A stretch of 64,000 bases of DNA from Neobacillus rhizophilus (GTDB lineage Bacteria; Bacillota; Bacilli; Bacillales; Cytobacillaceae): assembly GCF_018343535.1 (NCBI RefSeq), contig NZ_JAGYPF010000001.1:1612001-1676000 (forward strand), written 5' to 3'. Under the pieces are notes generated by a model, which made no database searches, was not told where the DNA came from, and was given only the letters and a program-made list of their open reading frames with translations. Of this stretch, positions 54,027-62,973 are shown one piece after another (position 1 is the stretch's first letter; every line of letters starts with the position of its first letter). Made by a program: the position numbers and the translations under genes.

Positions 54027-54354
54027 ACAGATCACCTCTTTTTTCCGGCCTTTTTTGACATCTTTATATTTTGTTTAAAATAGGAATATATACATTTGAG
54101 AGAACCTTCTAATTGAACATTTGGATTGTTTTATAACTCCAAGGATTTCACTATTAATTTGTGACCTTAGTTAAACATATACAAAAATATTAACGATACG
54201 AAAAATTTGCTGGCACTGATTATTCAGTGATCTTCAGCAAACAGGTAAGTTTGTTGAAGAAGGATATTTTCTGGTTATAGTGAAATAGAATGACAAACAC
54301 ATTTCCAGAATACAGGATATTGCAAAATAACAGGAACATAGGAGGTAATGAGCT
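54027..54354. other. 328-bp intergenic stretch with one strong hairpin
   Basis: No gene seen. TTTGCTG-g-CACTGA / TCAGTG-atctt-CAGCAAA (54206-54241) folds into a two-step stem with TTAT loop and no T-run, so it is structural or regulatory rather than a terminator. Confidence 0.45.
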
Positions 54355-54786
54355 ATGAAGATTCACAGAATAGATCATGTAGGTATAATCGTAAATGATC
54401 TCACTGCTGCTAAAGAGTTCTTTGTCGATTTTGGCCTTGAGGTGCAAGGGGAATGGGAAGGAAAGTGGATCGATCAGGTAGTTGGGCTTAATGACGTTAA
54501 AGTAGCATGTGTAGGATTACGGGCGCCAGACGGTCAGGCATGGATAGAGCTAATCAAATTTTATTCGTCGTCAGACGAAAGAGAAATTCAGCAACCTTTT
54601 GCAAATACCTTGGGTATGCAGCATATTGCCTTTGCTGTTGAAGGTATTGAAGCTGTTGTGGCCAAATTGAAAAAGAAAGGTACAGAAATCTTTAGTGGGA
54701 TACAACAATATGAAGATAGTTATAAGTTATGCTTCGTTCGTGGGCCGGAGGGAATTATTTTAGAGTTGGCTGAGAAAATCAAATAA
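54355..54786 (+). CDS. VOC-family (glyoxalase/dioxygenase fold) protein
   Basis: 143 residues forming two beta-alpha-beta-beta-beta modules. Metal-binding positions of the superfamily are visible: His in HRIDHVGIIV, Glu in AWIELIKF, His in MQHIAFAVEG and Glu in GIILELAEKI. Such proteins include glyoxalase I, fosfomycin and bleomycin resistance proteins and isomerases; the reaction cannot be read. Site AGGAGG. Followed by its own terminator. Confidence 0.88.
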   Translation: MKIHRIDHVGIIVNDLTAAKEFFVDFGLEVQGEWEGKWIDQVVGLNDVKVACVGLRAPDGQAWIELIKFYSSSDEREIQQPFANTLGMQHIAFAVEGIEAVVAKLKKKGTEIFSGIQQYEDSYKLCFVRGPEGIILELAEKIK

Positions 54787-54821
54787 ATTAACGGTAATTC
54801 ATAAGTATACGGCCGATAATT

Positions 54822-54864
54822 AAAAGCCTAATTCCCCTAGAGTTCCGAGAAATTAGGCTTTTTT
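54822..54864 (+). terminator. VOC gene terminator
   Basis: Stem AAAAGCCTAATT / AATTAGGCTTTT with T-run. Confidence 0.9.
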
Positions 54865-54935
54865 ATTGTGTTAAAGCACCGTTACTTGAAAAAGAATTTT
54901 ATAAGAGTAACCTACTCCTATTTAGTTGGCATTTG

Positions 54936-55136
54936 TCAGCCACCTTCAATACAGGTAGCAGAGGAACTTCCAACAGCAGTATTTAATTCAGTAAGAAGAT
55001 TAGGAAGAATCTCGGAATCAATCGTGATTTCTAATGTCTTATCAGTTAATGGTACTTTATATTTTGCAAAAATAGCTGATGTAATTTCCCAAACTTTGAC
55101 TATTGCTTTTGGAGACATATTAGATTGTATAACCAT
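54936..55136 (-). CDS. 66-residue protein, unknown function
   Basis: ATG 55136 with GGAGG 8 bases upstream supports translation on this strand. Product is mixed helical/beta (SPKAIVKVWEITSAIFAKYK, then VPLTDKTLEITIDSEILPNL) with a Ser-rich end containing one Cys (SSSATCIEGG). The overlapping plus-strand frame lacks a start signal. I do not recognise the family. Confidence 0.65.
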   Translation of the reverse strand: MVIQSNMSPKAIVKVWEITSAIFAKYKVPLTDKTLEITIDSEILPNLLTELNTAVGSSSATCIEGG

Positions 55137-55349
55137 ATTAAAACCTCCATTTCTGTTATTTATTTCACTTCAACCATTAGCTCGTTTCAATTATGATACA
55201 TTCGTATAAAGTTTTATTATCTGGGCAACATTCCTTTAAATTTAACAGCATTTTAATATTGAGTGTCTACATTATTCATTAATCTCATTTAAATAGATGT
55301 AAGATTCTAGCTCAACAGCAAGATATAATCTATATGATGAGGATAATCT

Positions 55350-55958
55350 ATGGTTGGTGAAGAAATGAAAAGAAACAGGTTGTTATATTTATCAATATTC
55401 AGCAGTGTTTTAGTCATTCTATATATGTTCTTCCAATGGAAATTAATTGATATAATAACGGAATTTCTAATGTTTCCTGTTCTTTTATTGGTGTTTGGAT
55501 TTTTTATTTTTATAACAGTACTAGCAATAATATCATTGTTTAAAAATAAAACTTGGAAGCCTATAGTTATCCAAGTTATCACAATCCTATTGTTATTTAT
55601 CGTTCCTTTCAATCAAATCATATTGGATATAGATTTTAAATTAAACAAATCTGAAAGAAATCAAGTAGTTAAAATGGTTGAGAACGGAGAACTCAGGCCA
55701 AACATTTCACACAATTCTTCACTCCTTCAGTTACCTAAGAAATACGAACATCTTTCTATTGGTGGCGGTGAAATAGTGGTGGAGAAATCTGGAGATGGCT
55801 ATAACATTCTCTTTTTTACCTATCGTGGGATACTGGATAACTTTTCAGGGTTCGTATATACGCCTAACGACCAAAAGCCTTCTAAAAATGCGTTCGATGG
55901 CGATTTCAAAGCAATAGATAAAATGGAGAAAAACTGGTACTTTGTTGGTTCTTACTAG
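55350..55958 (+). CDS. Membrane protein, unknown function
   Basis: 202 residues. Three membrane helices: about residues 10-28, 35-60 and 70-90, then an extracytoplasmic C-terminal domain of about 110 residues that is beta-rich with Asn/Gly turns (HLSIGGGEIVVEKSGDGYNI). Start ATG 55350 (GAGG 7 bases upstream) or the ATG at 55365. AT-rich. Not recognised; stands alone upstream of the exporter gene. Confidence 0.7.
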   Translation: MVGEEMKRNRLLYLSIFSSVLVILYMFFQWKLIDIITEFLMFPVLLLVFGFFIFITVLAIISLFKNKTWKPIVIQVITILLLFIVPFNQIILDIDFKLNKSERNQVVKMVENGELRPNISHNSSLLQLPKKYEHLSIGGGEIVVEKSGDGYNILFFTYRGILDNFSGFVYTPNDQKPSKNAFDGDFKAIDKMEKNWYFVGSY

Positions 55959-56065
55959 TAAAAATGTTAAAACGGCAGCGAAATGACTTTTATTATCTTA
56001 TTCTTGAGTAAACTTTCATCAAAAGATAGTATATAGTGTGGGAACTAATTAGGAAGGAAGACAAT

Positions 56066-57235
56066 ATGGATAAGCGTATTTATTTTTTAATGATCATATC
56101 CTTTGTAATAGGGATGGTTGAACTGATCATTAGCGGCATTTTAGATTTAATTGCAGGGGATTTACATGTAAGCATCGGGCAGGCCGGTTTACTGATAACT
56201 GTTTTTGCTGTAATTTTTGCAGTTGCATCCCCAATTCTACTTGTTATGACAGCTAAAATAGAAAGAAAACGGCTAACATTAGTTTGCTTATACATATTTT
56301 TAATTGGCTGTATCGTAACAGTATTTGCACCTACTTTTTCTATTTTGTTTATAGGAAGAATTATTTTAGGGATAAGTGGAGCGCTATTAATCATATTATG
56401 TTTAGTTATGGCTCCTAGCTTAGCAGGAGAACAGTATAAAGGCAGGGCTATTGGGATTGTCTCTGTTGGAGTAAGTGCTTCATTAGTTTTAGGGGTACCG
56501 ATCGGGCTTATATTGGGAACTAATTTTGGCTGGAGAGCACCATTCATCCTTATAACTGTATTGACAGCATTATCAATTATTGGCGTTCATGTATTTATGG
56601 GACGTATAACACCAAAACCTCAAATTCCATTGAGGCAACAGCTTGCAGCATTTAAAAATCACAAAATCACATTAGGGCTGACAACGACATTCCTGTATAT
56701 GACAGGTCATTCAATTATGTATGCATATTTTAAGCCTTATTTAGAAGCAACCACTGATTTTAATGCTAATTGGGTTAGTGTCATCTATTTAATTTTTGGT
56801 TTTGCTGCTGTATGCGGTGGAGGAATTGGCGGACTACTGGCAGATTTATTGGGCTCAAGAAAAACAATGGTTATTGCTCTAGCAGTTTTTAGTGCTTTAT
56901 TTTTTGTATTTCCATATACAACAGTTTTCTATCCAATATTTTTCCTCATCTTGATCTTATGGGGGATGCTCAGTTGGGCAATTTCACCGGCCATGCAATC
57001 TTATTTGATTGAAATAGCACCCGAATCATCGGAAATTCAGCAAAGCTTGAATAATTCATCTCTTCATTTAGGTGTTGCTGCTGGTTCAGTTATTGGTGCA
57101 GGAATAGTTGATACACTTTCAGTCAATGTGATTCCATTTGCAGGCGGATTATTCATCATCTTATCATTAATTACTGTAGTCATTTCTGTTAGCAGTAAGA
57201 AAAAGACTTCTTATAAAACAAAGAACGCAATTTGA
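56066..57235 (+). CDS. MFS exporter, PbuE/DHA1-like
   Basis: 389 residues from ATG 56066 (AGGAAGGAAG upstream). Twelve membrane helices; resembles the B. subtilis purine exporter PbuE through most of its length, including AKIERKRL in loop 2-3, RAIGIVSVGVSASLVLGVPIG and SWAISPAMQSYLIEIAPESS. Likely exports purine bases, nucleosides or a similar compound. No purine riboswitch is present upstream, unlike B. subtilis pbuE, so the symbol is left blank. Confidence 0.88.
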   Translation: MDKRIYFLMIISFVIGMVELIISGILDLIAGDLHVSIGQAGLLITVFAVIFAVASPILLVMTAKIERKRLTLVCLYIFLIGCIVTVFAPTFSILFIGRIILGISGALLIILCLVMAPSLAGEQYKGRAIGIVSVGVSASLVLGVPIGLILGTNFGWRAPFILITVLTALSIIGVHVFMGRITPKPQIPLRQQLAAFKNHKITLGLTTTFLYMTGHSIMYAYFKPYLEATTDFNANWVSVIYLIFGFAAVCGGGIGGLLADLLGSRKTMVIALAVFSALFFVFPYTTVFYPIFFLILILWGMLSWAISPAMQSYLIEIAPESSEIQQSLNNSSLHLGVAAGSVIGAGIVDTLSVNVIPFAGGLFIILSLITVVISVSSKKKTSYKTKNAI

Positions 57236-57253
57236 GTTATTTCAAGTTGCGTT
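57224..57253 (+). terminator. Hairpin at the exporter stop
   Basis: AACGCAA / TTGCGTT with inner TTGA/TCAA, containing the stop codon; weak T-run. Confidence 0.6.
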
Positions 57254-57569
57254 CATAATATCCAAAAATTGATGGTATAGGATGTACAGGATTTGCTAAA
57301 TACTTTAACCCAAAATAATATATTTGTTTATTACAAAGCTGCAAATTTGGTTGCATCTTCATGACCAAATTACCTTCCTAAACAGAAATAGAAATTGATT
57401 TAGCAATAAAAAGAAAGAGCATAAAATTGCTTTGCAATTCAATACTCAAGTTTGTACCTCTAACTGAATTACTTATGCCATGAAGGTTCTTAGCTTTCGA
57501 AAAAATTTCCGCCATAATATTATATTTAATAATACTTGATGGGGCCAGACCTTCCGGATAGCCTGACTT

Positions 57570-57653
57570 TTAAAATAAACTTCCAAACAAAATTAAAACG
57601 CCAGAGGCCGCCAATACACCGATTCCCGTAAAAATAAACTTGATCCGTTCCAT
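57570..57653 (-). CDS. 27-residue membrane microprotein
   Basis: Read directly: ATG 57653 with AAAAGGAGG 8 bases upstream. Product MERIKFIFTGIGVLAASGVL then ILFGSLF, one membrane helix with a charged start. The excellent ribosome site is the main support. Function unknown. The remaining 57254-57569 and 57654-57756 show nothing else. Confidence 0.62.
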   Translation of the reverse strand: MERIKFIFTGIGVLAASGVLILFGSLF

Positions 57654-57756
57654 TGAAATTCCTCCTTTTGATTTGTTAATTACAATTTAACTATCAAAAA
57701 TGAAATCTTTATGAAAGTTATTATTTTGGCTGGTAATTTTAAAATAAATGATAAAA

Positions 57757-57861
57757 AGGCCAATGCTTTGACAAAACATTGACCTGTCTAGTATCGGTTA
57801 TTTATTAAAACAGCTAAACTTTTCATCATGGCTTCAAGACTTTTGCCAAGTGGATTGTGTT
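57757..57861 (-). repeat. Decayed coding fragment, copy A
   Basis: On the minus strand reads FTEHNPLGKSLEAMMKSLAV then LINNRY and a TAG, then a hairpin (57757-57785) with TTTT. No start codon; a stop precedes it. About two-thirds of its bases match the sequence at 60484-60590, so both are remnants of one short gene family. Confidence 0.5.
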
Positions 57862-57933
57862 CCGTGAATTAATATGCTTCAACCATTTTTATTTTCAAGG
57901 CAAAAGTTGGACATATTATCCGTAGGAGGTGAT

Positions 57934-58080
57934 ATGGTGGCTGACAAAAACAAAACTTCCAAAGACATAGAAAGAGACAATAAATTAGATAGTTACAAAA
58001 ACGATCGACATAATGTTAATGCTAGGGAAGCAACGGCTCTTGAACCAGAAATTCCAAGAATTAATACAGAAAATCTTTAA
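57934..58080 (+). CDS. 48-residue hydrophilic protein
   Basis: ATG 57934 (or GTG 57937) directly follows GTAGGAGGTGAT. Product is highly charged and lacks hydrophobic segments (MVADKNKTSKDIERDNKLDS, YKNDRHNVNAREATALEPEI), like small spore or stress proteins of Bacillus, but I cannot name it. Followed by a terminator-like hairpin. Confidence 0.65.
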   Translation: MVADKNKTSKDIERDNKLDSYKNDRHNVNAREATALEPEIPRINTENL

Positions 58081-58086
58081 CAGTAT

Positions 58087-58172
58087 GTTTGTTATTCAAA
58101 CATTTGAAATAGCATCCTGAATAACAAACTAAATGCTAAACCTTTCAACGCTTGGATCTAAATCCAGGCGTT
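58087..58172 (+). terminator. Two hairpins after the 48-residue gene
   Basis: GTTTGTTATTC / GAATAACAAAC (58087-58097, 58119-58129) and AACGCTTGGAT / ATCCAGGCGTT (58147-58172). The second lies closest to a T-rich run. Confidence 0.6.
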
Positions 58173-58253
58173 ATTAATTCCTAATATGCCTTTATTTCTC
58201 TTGAACCAGTTCTTTAAGTTTATTTCTTCACCATATTTTAAAATAAATACTTT

Positions 58254-59147
58254 CTAAACTAACGTTGAATTATTTATCGTTGTATTGTCATTACTTAACA
58301 TTTCAATAAATATCCTCAAAGAAGTTGATATATATTTATCTTTACGATAAACGAAAATGGTTTTGACTTTCCCGAATTTATTTGGAATGGGATGTTGGAT
58401 AAGTTGATTGTCTTTCATATGTTTATCAACCACACTTCGAGGGAGTAAACTTATACCCAGTCCCGCAGAGACACAGCCAATAATTCCATCAAGTGTTCCA
58501 AATTCCATTATTTTTTCTGGAATAACCCCTTCATGCTGCAACCACTCTTCAAACCTTGCCCGATACGAACAGCCATTTCGAAAAACCAATATTGTTCGAT
58601 TTTGTATTTCTTTTATAGAAGATAAACGGTGATGTATCGTGTCCGTTATCAGTACTAAATCTTCCTCTATTATTGTTTTAAATGTGAGTTCTGGATGCTC
58701 AATAGGTCCAGCAACAAAAGCCCCATCTAATTCATATTGTAGAACACCTTGAACATTTTGCTCAGTTGGACCTGTTTTTAACGTAAGGTCAACAGCAGGA
58801 TATTCACGATGGAACTTTGAAAGTATTGTTGGTAAACGAACTGCTGCAGTCGTTTCCATTGAACCTATTAATAAAGGACCTTTAGGTGTTTGATCATCAC
58901 TCATAACGTTTTGAATCTCATCTAAAAGTTGAAATATTTCGTATGTATACGAAAGTAATGCTTTACCTTTGTCTGTTAGAGTAGTCCCCCGGTTATGTCG
59001 ATAAAATAGCTTTGTTTGAAGATCCGATTCCAATTGTTGAATTCTTGCTGTGAGATTGGATTGTGCGTAGTTCATTTCCCTTGCTGCCTTTGAAATGCTT
59101 CCTAACTCTGCAACAGCTTGAAAAAATCTCAATGCTTGCAAATCCAT
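58254..59147 (-). CDS. LysR-family transcriptional regulator 2
   Basis: 297 residues from ATG 59147 with GAGGTGAT; the longer open frame upstream has no start signal. Winged helix FFQAVAELGSISKAAREMNYAQSNLTARIQ (about residues 8-37) and LysR effector domain. Divergent from the YbfB/YjiJ-type MFS gene, 130 bp between starts, so it probably controls that gene. Confidence 0.92.
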   Translation of the reverse strand: MDLQALRFFQAVAELGSISKAAREMNYAQSNLTARIQQLESDLQTKLFYRHNRGTTLTDKGKALLSYTYEIFQLLDEIQNVMSDDQTPKGPLLIGSMETTAAVRLPTILSKFHREYPAVDLTLKTGPTEQNVQGVLQYELDGAFVAGPIEHPELTFKTIIEEDLVLITDTIHHRLSSIKEIQNRTILVFRNGCSYRARFEEWLQHEGVIPEKIMEFGTLDGIIGCVSAGLGISLLPRSVVDKHMKDNQLIQHPIPNKFGKVKTIFVYRKDKYISTSLRIFIEMLSNDNTTINNSTLV

Positions 59148-59277
59148 AGTTATCACCTCTTCCTTTTTTGATATATAGAAAAGTGATATCAATACATCAT
59201 TTTTTAGTATTATAGCATATGGCAAAAAACAGATAAGATAAAAATATAACAAAATTATTATAATTGAAGGTGAAAAT

Positions 59278-60471
59278 TTGAATAAAAATCCTTTTTTATT
59301 TTTGATTGGGGGAATTTTTTCATTAATGATTGCGATGGGAATTGGAAGGTTTGCTTATACTCCAATCTTACCGCTCATGCAGAAGGCTCTTGCCTTTACT
59401 GATGCTGTTGCGGGCTACCTCGCTTCAAGCAATTATGCAGGGTACTTTGCCGGGGCAATTTTAGCAGGAGTTCTTCCTTTGAAAAAGCATAGAACATTTT
59501 ATTTAAGAATTAGTCTTGCAGTAAGTATTATTACCACTTGCTTGATGGGACTGACTCACTCCTACACACTGATGCTCATCATTCGCTTTATTTCAGGAGT
59601 GTCTAGTGCATTCATTTTTGTATTAGCTTCCAGTATTGTTCTAGATAAACTGGCTATTGTAGGAAAAACAAATTGGGCAGGATATTTTTATTCTGGGGTA
59701 GGCTTTGGAATCTTTTTTTCGACGCTCTTTATACCGAGTTTTAACGATTTATTTATGTGGGAAGGCGTATGGATAGGACTAGCCATTATAAGCGGTATCC
59801 TTACTATCTTCGTATGGTTTTGGCTAAAAGATTCCCCAAACCCGAAGGTACAAAAGGATAAACAAATGGTTACTATACAAGCACCACCCCTTAAATGGCT
59901 TCCTTGGTTAATTATTGCTTATGGACTGGAAGGGTTAGGCTATATTGTAACAGGGACATTTATTGTGTCAATTGCTGAAAAGGCCTCAATCTTTAGCAGT
60001 GACCCTGCAATTGTCTGGATGGTTGTTGGCTTAGGTGCAATTCCATCATGTATCGTATGGTCCACCCTCGCAAAAAAATGGGGATTTGTAAGATCATTAG
60101 TAATTGCGATGACTCTTCAATCAATCGGAATTGCACTGCCTGTCTTCTGGTTGACCCAATCCAGTTTAATGATAAGTGCCTTCTTATTTGGAGCAACTTT
60201 TATGGGTATTACCACACTCGCCACAACATTGGCACGCCAAATGAGTCCATCAAATAGCAGTCGAATTATTGGTTATCTAACCGCCATTTATGCTGCTGGT
60301 CAAATGATAGGACCAACAATCGCAGGAGTTTTATTATCTTATACTCAAAGCTTTAATTCAGCGTTGATTGGAGCAGCTAGCGTAGTATTCATTGGATCTA
60401 TGTTACTTGTAAGTGGTATTCGATTTGATCGAATGCCAAACATAGAAACATCGTCTATAAAATCAAATTGA
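59278..60471 (+). CDS. MFS transporter, YbfB/YjiJ family
   Basis: 397 residues, twelve membrane helices, TTG start after GAAGGTG. The N-terminal helix (MIAMGIGRFAYTPILPLMQ) is typical of the YbfB/YjiJ group. Substrate unknown. Paired with the divergent LysR regulator, an arrangement seen for exporters induced by their substrate. Confidence 0.9.
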   Translation: MNKNPFLFLIGGIFSLMIAMGIGRFAYTPILPLMQKALAFTDAVAGYLASSNYAGYFAGAILAGVLPLKKHRTFYLRISLAVSIITTCLMGLTHSYTLMLIIRFISGVSSAFIFVLASSIVLDKLAIVGKTNWAGYFYSGVGFGIFFSTLFIPSFNDLFMWEGVWIGLAIISGILTIFVWFWLKDSPNPKVQKDKQMVTIQAPPLKWLPWLIIAYGLEGLGYIVTGTFIVSIAEKASIFSSDPAIVWMVVGLGAIPSCIVWSTLAKKWGFVRSLVIAMTLQSIGIALPVFWLTQSSLMISAFLFGATFMGITTLATTLARQMSPSNSSRIIGYLTAIYAAGQMIGPTIAGVLLSYTQSFNSALIGAASVVFIGSMLLVSGIRFDRMPNIETSSIKSN

Positions 60472-60483
60472 AAGAGGGAATCT

Positions 60484-60590
60484 TGATGAAACATTGACCC
60501 GTCTAATCTCTCTTATTTATAAAAAATGGGCTTAACTTTTCACCTACTGCACACGATTTTTGCCATATGAATCGTGTGTGGTGATTCAAA
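60484..60590 (-). repeat. Decayed coding fragment, copy B
   Basis: Homologous to 57757-57861 in the same orientation (shared segments GAAACATTGACCCGTCTA, AACTTTTCA and TTTTTGCCA on the plus strand), with more stops. The two copies flank the 57.9-60.5 kb genes as imperfect direct repeats. Confidence 0.45.
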
Positions 60591-60607
60591 ATGTGTATCA
60601 AGGCAGG

Positions 60608-61127
60608 TATAAAAGCTCCATAACACCCGAACGGCATTGTGGTCCTCCGTTCAGGTAGTTATAAAAGCTCCATAACGCCCGAACGGCATTGTGGCCCTCC
60701 GTTTGGGTAGTTATAAAAGGTTCATAACACCTGAACCGGATTGTGGCCCTCCATTCAGGTAGTTATAAAAGGTTCATAACGCCCGAACGGCATTGTGGCC
60801 CTCCGTTCGGGGAGTTATAAAAGGTTCATAACACCTGAACCGGATTGTGGTCCTCCGTTCAGGTAGTTATAAAAGCTCCATAACACCCAAACGGGATTGT
60901 GGTCCTCCGTTCAGGTAGTTATAAAAGCTCCATAACGCCCGAACGGGATTGTGGCCATCCGTTCAGGTAGTTATAAAAGCTCCATAACGCCCGAACGGGA
61001 TTGTGGTCCTTCGTTCAGGTAGTTATAAAAGGTTCATAACGCCCAAACGGGATTGTGACCTTTCGTTCAGGTGGTTATGACGGGCCTCATAACGCCCGAA
61101 CTGAAAAGGGACCTCAGCCCAGGTAGT
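60608..61127. repeat. 52-bp tandem hairpin array, ten units
   Basis: TATAAAAG or a variant recurs at 60608, 60660, 60712, 60764, 60816, 60868, 60920, 60972, 61024 and 61076, exactly every 52 bp, with an eroded eleventh start at 61128. Each unit has a small GTTAT/ATAAC hairpin and a larger one pairing CCCGAACGG with CCGTTCGGG, or CCTGAAC with its partner TTCAGG. The units near the right end are more divergent. Located between convergent MFS and nadR-like genes. No reading frame. Confidence 0.9.
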
Positions 61128-61188
61128 TTTTTGACGCCCTAAACGGAAGGAGTCCCTTAACAGGCGATTTCCTAATCCAAATAATTAC

Positions 61189-62217
61189 CTATACTCCCTC
61201 AAACATTCCCCCTATCATCTCAATCGCTTTTTCCAGCCGTTCCTGATAGGTCCCGCTAATGCTTACGAATTTGATCCCGTTTTCCTTCAATAAATCCTTC
61301 AAACGCTGATTATTTTCTTCTCGGACCTTTTGTTCTCCATGCACCCTTAATCCGTCATCTACCCATTTGACGTCAGGCTCTAAAAATAAGCATAGATGAT
61401 ACTGTTGAATTCTGGCGATTTCATCCAAGACCCGTTGGTGTTTCTGGTTATACAGTTCGGAGTAAAATTGAGTGACAGCTGCTTCTGTGTCAATAAAAAC
61501 AATTTTATTTGCCTGTTTAATAGCTTCATATTCTTTCAGTTTATGGCCATAGGCAATGATCGGGTAATCTTCCTCTAAAATAATACCATCACATCCTCCT
61601 AAATCTTCGCAATACTCTCTACCGTATTCTCGTACATAAGTTGTGTTATAGATGAGTGCTAGATTCCTCGTAAGCGTCGATTTTCCACAGCTTTCCGTCC
61701 CTAAAATGACGACCTTTTTAATAAAATAAGGTTTCGCTACCTCGGGGATGTAGTCCCAATAATGAAAGACTCCTTTATTCCTAATCTCCGTTGCTGAAAT
61801 CGGATATTGTTGTCTTTTTTCATCAATCAAAACGTGTTTTGCCTCAGGATATAGCTCTTTAAAAATCGGGTCATAATCGTTTTCAGAGCTAAACACCAAA
61901 TTAATTCCCTTCCCGATCACCTCTCTTATTTTCAAGGCCCCTTCCTTCCAATTGTAATCCTCATCACCGTCATGATCCTCCACTTCCACGACCTTGATGT
62001 GTTCCATCTCCTTCGTTAGTTGAGAAAGCCAGCGCAGCCGGATCCGACTTGGAATATAGGAAAGCTTGCTCCCCTTACACAATGCCTGATCTCTTTTTTC
62101 ACTATGGGACAAGACCACATACAGTTCATCGACCATCGTGGAAGCTTTGATGATGGCATACATATGACCTTGATGCAAAGGTAAAAACTTTCCACCGTAA
62201 AATCCAATCTTCTTCAT
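61189..62217 (-). CDS. nadR: NadR-type NMN adenylyltransferase / ribosylnicotinamide kinase
   Basis: 342 residues. N-terminal nucleotidyltransferase domain (GGKFLPLHQGHMYAI, with the HxGH motif) and C-terminal nucleoside kinase domain with P-loop GTESCGKST near residue 173 and EYGREYCED. Phosphorylates nicotinamide riboside to NMN and adenylates NMN to NAD. No helix-turn-helix is present, unlike E. coli NadR, so it is an enzyme only; regulation is by the neighbouring NrtR-like protein. It begins next to the pnuC stop. Confidence 0.92.
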   Translation of the reverse strand: MKKIGFYGGKFLPLHQGHMYAIIKASTMVDELYVVLSHSEKRDQALCKGSKLSYIPSRIRLRWLSQLTKEMEHIKVVEVEDHDGDEDYNWKEGALKIREVIGKGINLVFSSENDYDPIFKELYPEAKHVLIDEKRQQYPISATEIRNKGVFHYWDYIPEVAKPYFIKKVVILGTESCGKSTLTRNLALIYNTTYVREYGREYCEDLGGCDGIILEEDYPIIAYGHKLKEYEAIKQANKIVFIDTEAAVTQFYSELYNQKHQRVLDEIARIQQYHLCLFLEPDVKWVDDGLRVHGEQKVREENNQRLKDLLKENGIKFVSISGTYQERLEKAIEMIGGMFEGV

Positions 62218-62912
62218 TAGATCTCTTCTCCCTTCTGCTTTTTATAAACTTTAGACCAATTGTAATAGCCGTATATACTGTTAATCAGAAAAGCTGACCA
62301 CATCACAAGCATGGAGACATCGTTACCATCCTGTAAAATTAAAGCCTTCACCCAAAGAGCAATCGAAAGCACATTTACCGCAATCCAAAATAACCACTGT
62401 TCCGTTAACCTTTTTAGCATGAGTATCTGGGCTATAACCGATAATGTCGTTGAAGCGGAATCAATCCAGACTACATTGCCTCCTAATTTTTCGAGCAGGT
62501 AAGCGTAGAGAACAAAGATGACCAAAAAGGTTGAAAGCGTAATACCCCACCCTTTTTTCGTCAAAGAACTGATTTGAATTTCTTCCCCTTTTACTGTGTG
62601 TTTCGTTTTATGGTTCTTCCATAAGTAGATCCCAACGAACTGGAGAGGAAAATAAAACAAGGCATTTAGCATGACCTCACCGTATAGGCCATAACCGTAA
62701 GAGATGTAGGCATAGGTTCCGGTTTGGATAATGCCGAAATAGTAATTACTCACCTTCCCTTTGGCGACCAATACGACGCAAAGCATACCTGAAATAGAGG
62801 TGATTAGCCCAAAAATCGTATCGTCCCAGGCAAAAAACAAATACACATTCACAAGCGTAAACGTAACAAGCCATAGCTTTTCAAATAAGGTCCAGTCTTT
62901 GAGGATCTTCAT
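62217..62912 (-). CDS. pnuC: Nicotinamide riboside transporter PnuC
   Basis: About 231 residues from ATG 62912 (GGGAG 9 bases upstream; TTG 62918 possible). Seven or eight membrane helices; family motifs YFGIIQTGTYAYISYGYGLYGE and QWLFWIAVNVLSIALWV. Facilitates nicotinamide riboside uptake, trapped by the RN kinase activity of the next gene. A palindromic operator lies 26 bp upstream of its start. Confidence 0.94.
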   Translation of the reverse strand: MKILKDWTLFEKLWLVTFTLVNVYLFFAWDDTIFGLITSISGMLCVVLVAKGKVSNYYFGIIQTGTYAYISYGYGLYGEVMLNALFYFPLQFVGIYLWKNHKTKHTVKGEEIQISSLTKKGWGITLSTFLVIFVLYAYLLEKLGGNVVWIDSASTTLSVIAQILMLKRLTEQWLFWIAVNVLSIALWVKALILQDGNDVSMLVMWSAFLINSIYGYYNWSKVYKKQKGEEI

Positions 62913-62937
62913 TTTCAATCGCTCCCATATAATTATT

Positions 62938-62956
62938 AATTAACAAATTGTTAATT
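62938..62956. promoter_or_regulatory. NrtR-type operator upstream of pnuC
   Basis: 19-bp palindrome AATTAACAAATTGTTAATT, perfect around one central base. Shares both 8-bp arms with the element before the Nudix gene. Confidence 0.82.
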
Positions 62957-62973
62957 GTAATAATGAAAAAAAA

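Noticed and set aside
54868..55209. 113-codon plus-strand frame
   Set aside because: No ribosome site. The 66-residue minus-strand frame inside has GGAGG at correct spacing and is the likelier gene.
55959..56065. Purine riboswitch before the PbuE-like exporter
   Set aside because: The conserved purine aptamer core (paired P1 around the fixed loop residues) could not be found in the 107-bp leader.
60608..61127. CRISPR array
   Set aside because: Units are adjoining 52-bp repeats with no unique spacers, the repeats drift along their whole length, and no cas gene is in the window.
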